Counted from the first letter of the stretch, positions 36,301 to 44,956 are shown. The stretch is 64,000 bases of DNA from Desulfoscipio gibsoniae DSM 7213 (GCF_000233715.2 NC_021184.1:1203501-1267500), one strand, 5' to 3'. The notes: generated by a model from the sequence alone, not told the origin. A program made the numbers and translations.

Positions 36301-36964
36301 TATATTTGAACGTGCATTGCGTTTAATGAAAATTTATGATGAAAGCAAGACCTTTATTGTGGATGAAAAAGTTGAAGAATATGTCGCTGCGGTAAAAGCT
36401 ATTTTGCATAAAGATGCGCCTTACAGTGACATACCCAAACTCCCTGAACTGCTGGATAACTTTAACGAGGCATACGCCGGTGTCCTGGAAAGCATGGTAG
36501 CTCCGATTATTGCAGCCATTGATGATGCCAAAGCCAGGGTATTTGAACTTTTAAACACCAAAACTTACAAGGCTGAGTTCAGAGAGCGCTTCATCAAGCT
36601 TTTTGATGAACTTCATGATAAGGCCACTCATTGTAATAATGTGGCGACTTTGCAGAATATCAAAGTGGAAGCTGATGCCCTAAAAGTACGTTTGCTCAAT
36701 GAGATGGACAAAAAGGACGAATTGCTTGCAGCTCAGAGTGTGAAGGACGTACGGGTGAAATATGGGCAAAATGGTGGCAAAATCGTTGTTCCTCAGCCTA
36801 AGCCTAAAATGAAGAAAAAGAAAAATATTAGTATCAAAACTATCAGCGTTTCTTCTTCTTGGCGCATTGAAACTGCCGAAGACGTTGAAAAATATATGGC
36901 TGCTCTGAAAGAACGGATTTTAAAAGAGCTGGAAGAGGATACCATCGTAAATATTGAATTTTAG
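33350..36964 (+). CDS. brxC: BREX ATPase BrxC
   Basis: A large P-loop ATPase (1204 residues), the motor-like core of BREX. The Walker A motif is GFFGSGKSHF at residues 70-79; the Walker B-type strand reads HHIVFLVDEIGQYIGDD, and VWIVVTSQQDID follows. The N-terminus LIKDMFVKRIDRDIKGVIKV is characteristic of BrxC. A lysine-rich linker (KPKMKKKKNISIK) precedes the C-terminal tail. ATG 33350 with AAAAGGAG upstream is preferred to an earlier in-frame start at 33260 that would overlap brxB. No truncation is seen. Confidence 0.95.
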   Translation: MLIKDMFVKRIDRDIKGVIKVGQADDENIRQELEEYVVTRELQKHFADFFGSYKKGINGYTDKMGVWISGFFGSGKSHFLKILSYLLENKEVNGKKALDYFVEDNKIIDPMVLADMKLAAGVSTDVILFNIDSKSEITGKHNKDAIVSVFLKVFNEMQGFCGSIPFLADLERQLTEKDRYKEFKQLFKKDFGGTWEASRHKFDFIQDSIVDVLSEMGFMSKSAARNWCEKATEPYRISIEDFAKMVKEYLDRKGHNHHIVFLVDEIGQYIGDDSKLMLNLQTVTEDLGTACRGKVWIVVTSQQDIDSVTKTKGNDFSKITGRFDTRLSLSSANVDEVIKKRILAKTATAEQTLRLLYEQKATIIKNLIVFNDGVEKKLYSDDDDFAAVYPFVPYQFNLLAGVLTSIRTHGASGKHLSEGERSMIALFKESAMKLMHEQSGAMIPFNVFYDALHQFLDHSHKGVISRALDNDFINPDHEVDCFNVNVLKTLFMIKYVKEITANIDNITSLMIPDIDTDRIALKKQVEEALKILVRQMLVQKNGDIYVFLTDEEQEINREIENQHVEMSEVLGKVSELIFEDIFSGKKYRYPAFNGRYSFAFNQIVDDRHYKANQNHDIGVRVLTPNSDYGAQETTLRLMSGQGREVLVVLPNDAAFLNEMTSALKIEKYLRFASSNNALVKFEQIKEAKRVEMRERGANAKLFLIEAMKNADIYVNGDKAPIGAKGVTVRINDALGRLVATVYHKLPYIDVAMSEANIKALFNNTKQLTLTLEGGTEPNIHALNDMLNYIGGNSSMHMKTSMKSLMDRFMKAPYGFVEDDVEWLVAKLFKNGDITLTVNGSTVTLLNKTGDEIVRYITKKEYVEKLLVERREKATDKQKKAVREVMKELFGVSSIHDDDDSMMRSFQSYSQTMLNELEKFEIMYNSQNLPGKKTVATGKGLLRGVIQILSPVEFFQKINHDKDDYLDFAEDYEPVKSFFAGEQKTIFERALRLMKIYDESKTFIVDEKVEEYVAAVKAILHKDAPYSDIPKLPELLDNFNEAYAGVLESMVAPIIAAIDDAKARVFELLNTKTYKAEFRERFIKLFDELHDKATHCNNVATLQNIKVEADALKVRLLNEMDKKDELLAAQSVKDVRVKYGQNGGKIVVPQPKPKMKKKKNISIKTISVSSSWRIETAEDVEKYMAALKERILKELEEDTIVNIEF

Positions 36965-36977
36965 GAGAGCAAGTGCA

Positions 36978-39900
36978 ATGAATAAAACAGCGGTTAAAAA
37001 TTTTGCCATATGGGCCAGAAACAAGCTCATTGCAGAGATTACATATAAAGCCGGACTGCTTGGCATCACCGACAGTGAAGTTAAAAGTCCCCTGCCGCAG
37101 TCTACACAGGTAGTTCAGTTTTTCGATATTGGTACCAGGGAACCTTACTCCATCACCGGTGTTGAAATAGAACAGCGCAAAAAGTTGGCAGAGATAATCC
37201 AGCGGAAGGCCGGCCAGACAGATTATAAAACTGCCTTTCAAAATGTGGTTGAAGAAGTAGCCTACACCTGGTTCAACCGGCTGATTGCGGTGCGTTTTAC
37301 GGAGGTGAACGACTATCTCCCCACGCATGTTCGAGTACTGTCCTCCGAAAGCAGCAATAAAGTCGAACCTGATTTAATTACCAATCCCATGGATGCTGAG
37401 CTAGATTATACCCCATATGAAAAAGACCGGATTATGCAGCTGAAAAGTGATAATCAGTTGGACGAGCTTTTCCGTATGCTTTTTATTAAGCAATGTAACG
37501 CGCTAAACGCCATTTTGCCGGAGTTGTTTGAGAAAACCCATGACTACACCGAGCTTTTGCTAAATGTATCCTTCACTGATCAGGACGGAGTGGTTTATCA
37601 TCTGGTGCATGATATAGCCGAGGATGACTTCAATGTGGCGAAAGAAGGCCAGGTCGAGATTATCGGCTGGCTGTACCAGTATTACAATACCGAGCCCAAG
37701 GAAGAGACCTTTGCTTTGCTTAAAAAGAATGTCAAAATTACCAAGGAACGTATCCCAACAGCTACTCAGCTATTTACACCGGATTGGATTGTCCGTTATA
37801 TGGTGGAAAACAGCCTTGGCCGTCTTTGGTTGGAGCGTGAGCGGGCATCTTCGGGATTGTCAGATGAGTATCTAAACGGCAGTTACTTTGGATGGAAGTA
37901 TTATCTCGAAGAAGCAGAGCAAGAACCCGAGGTTGAGGCTCAACTCTCACAAATTCGGGAGGAATATAAATCAATCAAGCCGGAAGATATCAAAATAGTT
38001 GACCCCTGCATGGGCAGCGGCCATATTTTGGTATACGCTTTTGAAGTGCTAATGCAGATTTATGAGAGCTATGGCTATAGTCGGCGTGATGCCGCCAAGA
38101 GTATTATTGAGAACAACCTGTATGGGTTGGATATAGACGATCGTGCTTATCAGCTGGCTTATTTTGCAGTAATGATGAAGGCCAGACAGTATCATCGGCG
38201 CATTTTGAATGGTGAGACTAAATGTCATGTTTACTCGATTCAGGAAAGCAATGGCATCAACCGTGGGCATCTGCAATATTTTGGAGCGGGCATGAGTGAC
38301 ATTGAAAAGGATTCTGCCCTGACGCAGATACAGCATCTTCTAGATACAATGACAGATGCCAAGGAATATGGCTCTTTTCTTAATATAGAAAATCTTGATT
38401 GGACGCTGTTAAATACATTCGTTGGAAGCCGGAACGTCAATGACCAGTTGACCTTTGATACAGTAGGGCTGAACGATACACAGTCACAGCTGTGCCAACT
38501 GGTTGAAATTGCGGCTGTGATGGCAAATAAATATGATGTTGTTGTGACTAATCCGCCGTATATGGGCAGTAGTAGCATGGGGGCAAAGTTATCTGATTTT
38601 GTTAAACGAGAATATCCAGATAGTAAGAGCGATTTGTTTGCGGTATTCATTCAAAGGTGCGGTCAAATAACAAAGAAAAACTGTTATCAAGCTATGATAA
38701 CCCAGCATGCTTGGATGTTCCTTTCCAGCTTTGAAAAACTTAGAGAAAAAATACTGCGAAAAAATATAGTTAACATGGTACATCTTGGTGCAAGAGCCTT
38801 TGAAGAAATCGGCGGTGAAGTAGTTCAGACAACTTCATTCGTATTTCGAAATAGCCATTTAAAAAAATATCAGGGTAGTTATGTAAGATTGGTGGATTAT
38901 AGTAGCCAGAAGGAAAAAGAATCCGCTTTTATAGACAAACATAATTTGCATACAGCTAACCAAGAAAACTTTTCTAAAATCTCTAGAATGCCAATTGCGT
39001 ACTGGGTTAGTGATAATATAATTGGTACGTTTGAATATAAAGATATCCCCAAAATAGCAGAGGGAAGAATGGGTCTTACAACAGGCAATAATGATTATTA
39101 CCTGAGACTCTGGTATGAAGTAAGCAGCAGAGATATAGGATTCAATCATACGCGAAGCCAAGCAAAACAATCTTGTTTAAAATGGTTTCCATATAATAAA
39201 GGAGGAAGCTCCAGAAAGTGGTACGGGAATCGTGAATATGTAGTAAATTGGCTTGCTGATGGTAATGAATTGCAAACAAAAATGCATCCTGATGGTAAAC
39301 GTATATGGGCGCATAATTTTAACTTAGAATATATTTTTAAAAAGCATATTAGTTGGTCTGATATAAGTAGTGGCTCAATTTCTTTTAGGGCATATGAGGA
39401 AGGCTTTTTGTTTGATTCATCTGGGGCAGCTGCTTTCGTTGATGATTCTCAGTATTATTCACTGTTAGGATATCTTAATACTAATATTGTTGATAATTTA
39501 GCAAGAATCTTAAACCCAACGTTTCACTTCAAATTGGGGGACTTTATTAATTTACCGTATAAAATTATTAAAAATATTAATGTAGATAATCTGGTTAAAC
39601 AGAACATCCAATTATCTGCATGCGATTGGGATAGCTTTGAAACTTCGTGGGATTTTGTTACACATCCGTTGATAGCTTACAAAATAGTTGCAGGTTATGC
39701 TGAAGCACCTATGGAAAAATCGAAGTACAAAATAAAAGATGCTTTTGCTAGTTGGGAAAGCAGTGCAGAAGCACTGTTTAATCAGCTCAAGAAAAATGAA
39801 GAAGAACTCAACCGAATCTTCATTGAAATCTATGGTTTACAGGATGAGCTGACACCTGAGGTTGAGGACAAAGATGTAACTATTCGTAAAGCTGACCTTG

Positions 39901-40634
39901 TCCGTGATATCCGTTCCTTTATATCCTATGCAATTGGTTGTATGTTTGGCCGCTACAGCCTTGATGTAAATGGCCTTGCTTATGCCGGTGGCGAATGGGA
40001 TGACAGCAAATACAGCACCTTTATCCCAGACAAAGATAACATTCTTCCTATCACCGATGGGGAGTACTTTGAGGATGATATTGTAGGCTTGTTTTGTACT
40101 TTCTTAAAAAAGACCTTTGGTACAGAAACATTGGAAGAAAACCTAGATTTTATTGCTAAAGCCCTGGGCAACAGTGGCAACACTTCCCGTGACGTTATCA
40201 GCAATTACTTCCTAAAAGACTTCTTCAAGGATCATTGTAAAATTTACCAAAAGCGGCCGATTTACTGGTTGTTTGACAGCGGCAAAGCAGACGGCTTTAA
40301 AGCTCTGGTTTATCTGCATCGCTATAATGAGGATACCATCGGCAAACTGCGTATTGACTATCTCCACCGGATGCAGCGTATTTATGAAAGCGAGATTGCC
40401 GGAATGCAGGAAACCATCGAAAACAGCCCCAATGCCCGTGAAGTATCAGCTGCCACCAAACGGAAAGAAAAGCTGGTCAAGCAGCTCAAAGAAACCAAAG
40501 AATATGATGAAAAAATCGCCCACCTGGCGCTGGCCCGTATTGCTATAGATTTGGATGATGGCGTGAAGGTCAATTACGAAAAAGTCCAGACCGGTACGGA
40601 TGGCCAGAAGCTCAACGTACTGGCCAAAATCTAA
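36978..40634 (+). CDS. pglX: BREX-1 adenine-specific DNA methyltransferase PglX
   Basis: Methylates an adenine in the BREX recognition site to mark self DNA and is also needed for phage restriction. 1218 residues. The AdoMet motif is DPCMGSGHILVYAFEVL (from residue 342) and the catalytic motif is NPPY (525-528). Earlier text TPDWIVRYMVENSLGRLWLE is also typical. The C-terminal specificity and coiled regions are full length. ATG 36978 follows AGGAGAG. The last 62 coding bases are duplicated at 41426-41487, beyond the toxin-antitoxin pair. It appears functional, so host methylation may persist even if restriction is lost. Confidence 0.96.
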   Translation: MNKTAVKNFAIWARNKLIAEITYKAGLLGITDSEVKSPLPQSTQVVQFFDIGTREPYSITGVEIEQRKKLAEIIQRKAGQTDYKTAFQNVVEEVAYTWFNRLIAVRFTEVNDYLPTHVRVLSSESSNKVEPDLITNPMDAELDYTPYEKDRIMQLKSDNQLDELFRMLFIKQCNALNAILPELFEKTHDYTELLLNVSFTDQDGVVYHLVHDIAEDDFNVAKEGQVEIIGWLYQYYNTEPKEETFALLKKNVKITKERIPTATQLFTPDWIVRYMVENSLGRLWLERERASSGLSDEYLNGSYFGWKYYLEEAEQEPEVEAQLSQIREEYKSIKPEDIKIVDPCMGSGHILVYAFEVLMQIYESYGYSRRDAAKSIIENNLYGLDIDDRAYQLAYFAVMMKARQYHRRILNGETKCHVYSIQESNGINRGHLQYFGAGMSDIEKDSALTQIQHLLDTMTDAKEYGSFLNIENLDWTLLNTFVGSRNVNDQLTFDTVGLNDTQSQLCQLVEIAAVMANKYDVVVTNPPYMGSSSMGAKLSDFVKREYPDSKSDLFAVFIQRCGQITKKNCYQAMITQHAWMFLSSFEKLREKILRKNIVNMVHLGARAFEEIGGEVVQTTSFVFRNSHLKKYQGSYVRLVDYSSQKEKESAFIDKHNLHTANQENFSKISRMPIAYWVSDNIIGTFEYKDIPKIAEGRMGLTTGNNDYYLRLWYEVSSRDIGFNHTRSQAKQSCLKWFPYNKGGSSRKWYGNREYVVNWLADGNELQTKMHPDGKRIWAHNFNLEYIFKKHISWSDISSGSISFRAYEEGFLFDSSGAAAFVDDSQYYSLLGYLNTNIVDNLARILNPTFHFKLGDFINLPYKIIKNINVDNLVKQNIQLSACDWDSFETSWDFVTHPLIAYKIVAGYAEAPMEKSKYKIKDAFASWESSAEALFNQLKKNEEELNRIFIEIYGLQDELTPEVEDKDVTIRKADLVRDIRSFISYAIGCMFGRYSLDVNGLAYAGGEWDDSKYSTFIPDKDNILPITDGEYFEDDIVGLFCTFLKKTFGTETLEENLDFIAKALGNSGNTSRDVISNYFLKDFFKDHCKIYQKRPIYWLFDSGKADGFKALVYLHRYNEDTIGKLRIDYLHRMQRIYESEIAGMQETIENSPNAREVSAATKRKEKLVKQLKETKEYDEKIAHLALARIAIDLDDGVKVNYEKVQTGTDGQKLNVLAKI

Positions 40635-40652
40635 TGTAGTAAGGGGCTTGCG
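40573..40652 (+). repeat. 80-bp direct repeat, copy 1 (3' end of pglX)
   Basis: The end of pglX and the following bases recur at 41426-41506 with a few substitutions and small indels. The pair brackets the toxin-antitoxin module. Confidence 0.85.
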
Positions 40653-40692
40653 ACCGGGCCTCCTTGCTCACTGTCGACCTGGGGATTAATGA
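40652..40692 (+). pseudogene. 41-bp pglZ remnant
   Basis: This stretch matches bases 41810-41850 inside pglZ at 37 of 41 positions (begins GACCGGGCCTCCTTGCTCAC in both). It is joined directly behind the pglX repeat, so a former pglX-pglZ junction with about 300 bases deleted is preserved here. Confidence 0.75.
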
Positions 40693-40815
40693 TGCGATGG
40701 GCAAAACAATTGCTAACCGCGATAGTGATAGGATTGCTGCTGCTTTTGGGAAATGCTTATAGGGTATTAGTTTCAAAAAAATGTAGAATAACGAGCATTA
40801 AATAATGACGGCGTA

Positions 40816-40844
40816 TTGACCCCGTAAAGCTTCCATAGTACGAT
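40816..40844 (+). promoter_or_regulatory. Promoter of the RelB/YafQ pair
   Basis: TTGACC (40816-40821) and TACGAT (40839-40844) with a 17-base spacer, about 30 bases before the antitoxin start. Confidence 0.6.
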
Positions 40845-40875
40845 GAGTGTAAAGAAGTGAAAGGAGATGTAATTA

Positions 40876-41151
40876 ATGGCGAATGACACAACTAATTTAA
40901 ATATCCGTATGGATGTAGAACTCAAGAAACAAGCGGAAGAGCTATTTTCTGAGTTAGGAATGAATATGACGACTGCAATTAATATATTTTTACGACAGGC
41001 TGTAAGACAGGGAAGCATACCTTTTGCGATAAAACTTAATGATCCCAATGCTGAAACAGTTGCTGCTATGAAAGAGGGCGAGGATATTATTAAGTCCGGC
41101 AAAAGCAGATTTTATAATACAGAAGAAATGTTTAAAGATTTAGGTATTTAG
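40876..41151 (+). CDS. RelB/DinJ-family antitoxin
   Basis: A 91-residue antitoxin with an N-terminal ribbon-helix-helix (NLNIRMDVELKKQAEELFSELGMNMTTAINIFLRQAV), as in DinJ, and a C-terminal tail that would wrap the toxin. GAAAGGAG lies before the ATG. The stop is 2 bases from the toxin start. It would autoregulate the pair from the promoter just upstream. It sits between pglX and pglZ inside the BREX operon, so the toxin-antitoxin locus may also help retain the island. Confidence 0.92.
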   Translation: MANDTTNLNIRMDVELKKQAEELFSELGMNMTTAINIFLRQAVRQGSIPFAIKLNDPNAETVAAMKEGEDIIKSGKSRFYNTEEMFKDLGI

Positions 41152-41153
41152 TT

Positions 41154-41420
41154 ATGCTGATACCGGAATATACTAATAGATTTAAAAAAGATCTGAAGGC
41201 CATTCAAAAGAGAAATTGGGATATTCATCTCTTAAAAGAAGTTCTCATGCTATTATGTGCGGAAATACCCTTGCAAGAAAAATATAAAGATCATGCATTA
41301 AGGGGTAATTGGGCAGGCCATAGGGTATGTCATATACAACCAGATTGGCTGCTTATTTACCAAGTGGGTAATGGTTTACTTGTCCTTGAACGAACGGGGT
41401 CGCACAGTGACTTGTTTTAA
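41154..41420 (+). CDS. YafQ-family mRNA interferase toxin
   Basis: An 88-residue ribosome-dependent endoribonuclease. It has the family outline YTNRFKKDLKAIQKR, LRGNWAGHRVCHIQPDWLLIYQV and the terminal RTGSHSDLF, where the histidine corresponds to the catalytic His of E. coli YafQ. The frame is intact, so it is probably active and neutralised by the RelB-like partner 2 bases upstream, with translational coupling. The product ends 5 bases before the second copy of the pglX-end repeat. Confidence 0.92.
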   Translation: MLIPEYTNRFKKDLKAIQKRNWDIHLLKEVLMLLCAEIPLQEKYKDHALRGNWAGHRVCHIQPDWLLIYQVGNGLLVLERTGSHSDLF

Positions 41421-41425
41421 TGTGT

Positions 41426-41506
41426 ATTACGAAAAAGTCCAGACCGGTACGGATGGCAAGAAGCTCAACATACTGGCCAAAATCTAATGCAGAAAGGAGG
41501 CTTGCG
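41426..41506 (+). repeat. 81-bp direct repeat, copy 2 (duplicate of pglX 3' end)
   Basis: Duplicate of 40573-40652. It supplies the ribosome binding site region (AAAGGAGGC) of pglZ, so it represents the original pglX-pglZ junction with a displaced pglX tail. Confidence 0.85.
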
Positions 41507-41509
41507 TTA

Positions 41510-44032
41510 ATGGCCGAACTAAACCTAAAACAAATTACGGACAAACTCAATGCCGAGTTCTCCGGTGATACCCGTAAGTTGGTCTTTTGGTATGATGACA
41601 AAGCTGAGTTTGCCGAAGATATTGATACATTGGAACTGGTGAATGCCCAAGTTTATCACCTGGAACCGGACAACCAGTTCTACACCAAATACTTTCTGGA
41701 ACGCCAAGATCGGACAACCAATTATCTGATTTATGCTCCATTCCCACGGCCAAACGTACGGGATAATCATTTGGAAGATACGTTGCTTTATTCCAGGCAG
41801 TTCTTTGCAGACCGGGCCTCCTTGCTCACTGTTGACCTTGGGCTTGATGAACAATACAAACCGGTCATGCAAAAATATATTAAGTTCTTTAGAGCCAAGA
41901 ACCGCACGCAAAGATTCTATGATTTAGAGATTGATCACTTTACTAAAGAAACCATTGAAGTGGGTCTGATGAGCGTTCTATGCAAGACCAGAACGTCCTC
42001 TTTCGAAGAGGTTTTGCGTGTCGTTCTCATGGATGACGGTTTTGAAGACAATAAGTTCCTGGCGGAGTTTGAAAAATACGATCTTCTCCCAGCCTTCTGG
42101 TCTTATTGCGAAGAACAGTTTGGCTATACCGATGTGCAACCGACCCTGGAAAAGCTGGCGGTGACCATGTTTGTTACCTATACGGAACGATATCTGCATG
42201 ATGATTTGCCACCGGCTTGGAAAAGCTTTGTTTCCTATAAATCCGGCAATATCATTGCTTTCCTGGATAACCTGATGAACAATGTACTGTACCGGGATAA
42301 ATATAATGAAATCTCGGCCTATGTCTCCAAGGGACTTAATGCAACCACGGTTTTTGAGACTTATCAGCCGGAGGCTCTAATTGATTGTGATACCTTTGCG
42401 GTGCTGGACAACTTCATTATACACTGGGTGAATGACAGGCTATTAAATGAGGATATCGGTGCCAGGCTGGCTGATCTCACTATTCCTGCAGTATGTCAGG
42501 AACGCCGCAAAAAGCATTTCGGAGCCGGCTATCAGATTCAGTATTGGCTATTAGAGCATGCTTATTATCTGATTTCGGCAGCCGATTACCATAGCCAGGA
42601 TAGCTTCAAAGGCATTGTGGAGCAGTATCTGGCCCGTGATTGCTTGATTGATACCCACTATCGAAAATTCTATTACTATTATGATCAGCTAAGCGAAAAC
42701 ATACTTTTTGAAAAACTGCGCGATTTGGTTGAGAATATCTATTCTAATGAATATCTGTCCGAAGTTATTTCCAAATGGAACTCTTATCTGGTAAGGGAAG
42801 ATATATTGACAGTAATATCATTGCAGAGGAATTTTTATAATCAGCATGTCCTTTACAGCAAGGACCGGGTGGTTGTTATTATTTCTGATGCCCTGCGCTA
42901 TGAAGTTGGGCGTTCTCTTTGGCTTAAATTACAGGACGACGAAAAATGTAACGCCAAATTGGCGGCCATGCTGAGCGTGTTGCCGTCTAATACAAGATTT
43001 GGCATGGCTGCACTGCTTCCTCATAAAACGTTGGCCATGACTGATGATTACCAGGTGCTGGTTGATGGTATGCCTTGCAATGATTTGAAGCAGCGCGAAG
43101 CGATCTTGAAAAGCTATTCCCCGAACAGCCGGTGCGTGCAGTTTGATGATGTAAAAACGATGAAAAAGGATGAACTTAGAGAGATATTTACCGGTATGGA
43201 AGTAGTTTATATTTACCACAACCAGATTGACGCCCGTGGAGATAAGTCCAATACAGAAGACGAGGTATTTACTGCCTGTGAAGAAGCCGTCGAAGAAATT
43301 TTTGCTTTGATTAAGCGGCTGTCTGTCAGTGCAAATACCAATCATTTTATAGTGACGGCGGATCACGGCTTTATCTATAAACGGGATAAGCTGCAGGAAA
43401 GCGATAAGATTGCCTATGTTACGGGTTTAGAAGCTCTTATCAACCGTCGTTTTATCATCTCGGGACAAGCAGTGGTTGGTGATGGAATTGCCTCTTTAAC
43501 TGTGGGCAGCATTCTTAATAACAGTGACAGCAAAGTTATATCTTTCCCGGTCAGCTCAAATGTTTTCAAGGTAGCCGGGGGTGGTCAGAACTATGTGCAC
43601 GGCGGTTCTTCGCCGCAGGAAATGCTTGTGCCTGTTATTAATGTGAAAACTAAAAAGGGTCATATGGAAACACGTCCGGTGCTAATTATGCTGGTCAGCG
43701 TGGTGCCAAAGATCACAAATCTGATTTCTACTTTAGATTTCATGCAAGCGGAACCAGTCAGTGATGTGATTAAGGCAACCAGCTACAGGGTTTTCTTTAT
43801 TTCTGAAGACAATGAGAAGATCTCCAATGAATGTATCTATGTGGCAGATAAAAGGGATGTTGATCCACAAAAGAGAATCTTTCGCCTGAGATTCAACTTT
43901 AAGAATAAACAGTATGATAAGAACAAGAAATATTATCTGGTGGCTTATGATGAAAAGAATGATTTGGAAGTCTTCCGTCATGGCGTAGTAATGGATATTG
44001 CTTTTGCCAACGATTTTGGATTTAACGTATAG
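41510..44032 (+). CDS. pglZ: BREX phosphatase-superfamily protein PglZ
   Basis: An alkaline-phosphatase-superfamily protein, 840 residues, essential in BREX; homologues show metal-dependent nuclease or phosphodiesterase activity. The catalytic metal region begins VVVIISDALRYEVGRSLW (D460), and HFIVTADHGFIYKRD supplies later ligands. GGGQNYVHGGSSPQEMLVPV is also family-typical. ATG 41510 with AAAGGAGG upstream is chosen over an upstream start within the duplicated pglX tail. Part of its 5' region is copied as a scrap at 40652-40692. The frame is intact. Confidence 0.95.
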   Translation: MAELNLKQITDKLNAEFSGDTRKLVFWYDDKAEFAEDIDTLELVNAQVYHLEPDNQFYTKYFLERQDRTTNYLIYAPFPRPNVRDNHLEDTLLYSRQFFADRASLLTVDLGLDEQYKPVMQKYIKFFRAKNRTQRFYDLEIDHFTKETIEVGLMSVLCKTRTSSFEEVLRVVLMDDGFEDNKFLAEFEKYDLLPAFWSYCEEQFGYTDVQPTLEKLAVTMFVTYTERYLHDDLPPAWKSFVSYKSGNIIAFLDNLMNNVLYRDKYNEISAYVSKGLNATTVFETYQPEALIDCDTFAVLDNFIIHWVNDRLLNEDIGARLADLTIPAVCQERRKKHFGAGYQIQYWLLEHAYYLISAADYHSQDSFKGIVEQYLARDCLIDTHYRKFYYYYDQLSENILFEKLRDLVENIYSNEYLSEVISKWNSYLVREDILTVISLQRNFYNQHVLYSKDRVVVIISDALRYEVGRSLWLKLQDDEKCNAKLAAMLSVLPSNTRFGMAALLPHKTLAMTDDYQVLVDGMPCNDLKQREAILKSYSPNSRCVQFDDVKTMKKDELREIFTGMEVVYIYHNQIDARGDKSNTEDEVFTACEEAVEEIFALIKRLSVSANTNHFIVTADHGFIYKRDKLQESDKIAYVTGLEALINRRFIISGQAVVGDGIASLTVGSILNNSDSKVISFPVSSNVFKVAGGGQNYVHGGSSPQEMLVPVINVKTKKGHMETRPVLIMLVSVVPKITNLISTLDFMQAEPVSDVIKATSYRVFFISEDNEKISNECIYVADKRDVDPQKRIFRLRFNFKNKQYDKNKKYYLVAYDEKNDLEVFRHGVVMDIAFANDFGFNV

Positions 44033-44044
44033 GGTGGTGATGGC

Positions 44045-44471
44045 ATGAGTGTGCTGGAACAGGAAATCGGCACCGGCAAAGATAAACTTTTGGAAAAGCT
44101 GTATACCTATTTTGCCGGTAAAATTGTACGCAAAGACCTGACCAAAAAGATCAAGGAAGGTGCCAATGTCCCGGTCCAGCAGTTTGTCCCTTGCTGCGCT
44201 TATTGCACTGTGCTCTGCAGCACTAAATAAGCCGACAGTCTCGAGCCTTGCAATATTAGGAAATCTCAGCATAGGTGGTACACTTACCAAGGTTGAGGAG
44301 TTAGCAGATATGATGCAGGTCTGTCTGGATAGCGGAGCTAAAAAGGTGTTGATACCGATTTTATCGGCAGCCGACATGGGGACAGTGCCGCCGGAGTTAA
44401 TGGGGAAGTTTAATTTGATTTTTTATCAGTCCCCGGAAGATGCAGTGTTTAAGGCGCTGGGTGTGGAGTAA
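44045..44471 (+). pseudogene. brxL: brxL remnant: N-terminus fused out of frame to C-terminus
   Basis: BrxL is a Lon-like AAA+ protein of about 650-700 residues that normally ends the BREX-1 operon. Here the first 44 residues are present (FAGKIVRKDLTKKIKEGANV is the family start). Near base 44176 the sequence jumps to the last 100 residues in another frame (LIALCSAALNKPTVSSLAIL ... ELMGKFNLIFYQSPEDAVFK). The whole ATPase domain, roughly 1.6 kb, is missing, and the joint is frameshifted, stopping near 44230. No functional BrxL can be made. A ribosome binding site and start remain. Confidence 0.92.
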
Positions 44472-44604
44472 TAAAGGTAGGTTTTAGTTACTGGATATGT
44501 ATTCAAAATAGCAGATAGTCCTAACGCTACTGACAGTGTGACATCACGGGCTGACATGAAAGACCCTGTATCTGGTGAGGTTGGTTTACCGGACAAAAGA
44601 AAAA

Positions 44605-44626
44605 TACCGGGTAATAAAACCCGGTA
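44605..44626 (-). terminator. Terminator-like hairpin
   Basis: TACCGGG (44605-44611) and CCCGGTA (44620-44626) pair; on the minus strand TTTTTCTTTTG follows. An alternative longer stem GTTTACCGG/CCGGTAAAC (44583-44629) is possible. Confidence 0.5.
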
Positions 44627-44729
44627 AACACTCATTTTGTAGCTTTGGGGGTGGAGCAGCTCTAGCTGGTTTAGTTGTTACTTGGGTAACAAAAAGGTAA
44701 CGCAATCTTGAAAAAGGTGTGTTTTGACG

Positions 44730-44816
44730 TTAAAAATGTTACAGGTAAAAATAGGAAAAATATCCACAAAGCCTTGATTTACGCGGTGTCATAACCTAGC
44801 ATTAAAAATGTTACAG
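44730..44816 (+). repeat. Direct repeats and GTAAC motifs near the right island end
   Basis: TTAAAAATGTTACAG occurs at 44730-44744 and 44802-44816. Several GGTAAC/GTTAC motifs lie between 44675 and 44825, and similar AAAGGTAAC pairs occur just inside the left end (31084-31105). They could be recombinase arm sites. Confidence 0.5.
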
Positions 44817-44827
44817 TAAATAACGTT

Positions 44828-44848
44828 ATGGGCGGCATGATGTAAACG
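44828..44848 (+). repeat. Right copy of the island-flanking direct repeat
   Basis: ATGGGCGGCATGATGTAAAC plus G, matching the groEL 3' end at 31014-31035 with one substitution and one indel. Confidence 0.65.
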
Positions 44849-44917
44849 TTGTCTCAAACCAGGCCGTTGGCTTATCTTGTATCTTAGGTATTTGAAGTTA
44901 GTAAACCAAAACACAAA

Positions 44918-44948
44918 AAGGCCTCCGGGGAAAAACCCCGGAGGCCTT
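44918..44948 (-). terminator. Terminator of the tRNA-Thr remnant
   Basis: AAGGCCTCCGGGG (44918-44930) and CCCCGGAGGCCTT (44936-44948) form a perfect stem. On the minus strand a T-rich tail follows. Confidence 0.85.
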
Positions 44949-44956
44949 GCTATTAC

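Larger units (their letters stand above)
31036..44827. mobile_element. Accessory island carrying BREX and toxin-antitoxin loci
   Basis: A 13.8-kb block bounded by the groEL 3'-end repeat. It contains a type I toxin-like locus, an HTH gene, the BREX operon and a RelB/YafQ pair, and its genes look more A/T-rich than the flanking core genes. No integrase or transposase is visible inside, so the element is either defective or was mobilised in trans. Boundaries are inferred from the repeat. Confidence 0.6.
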
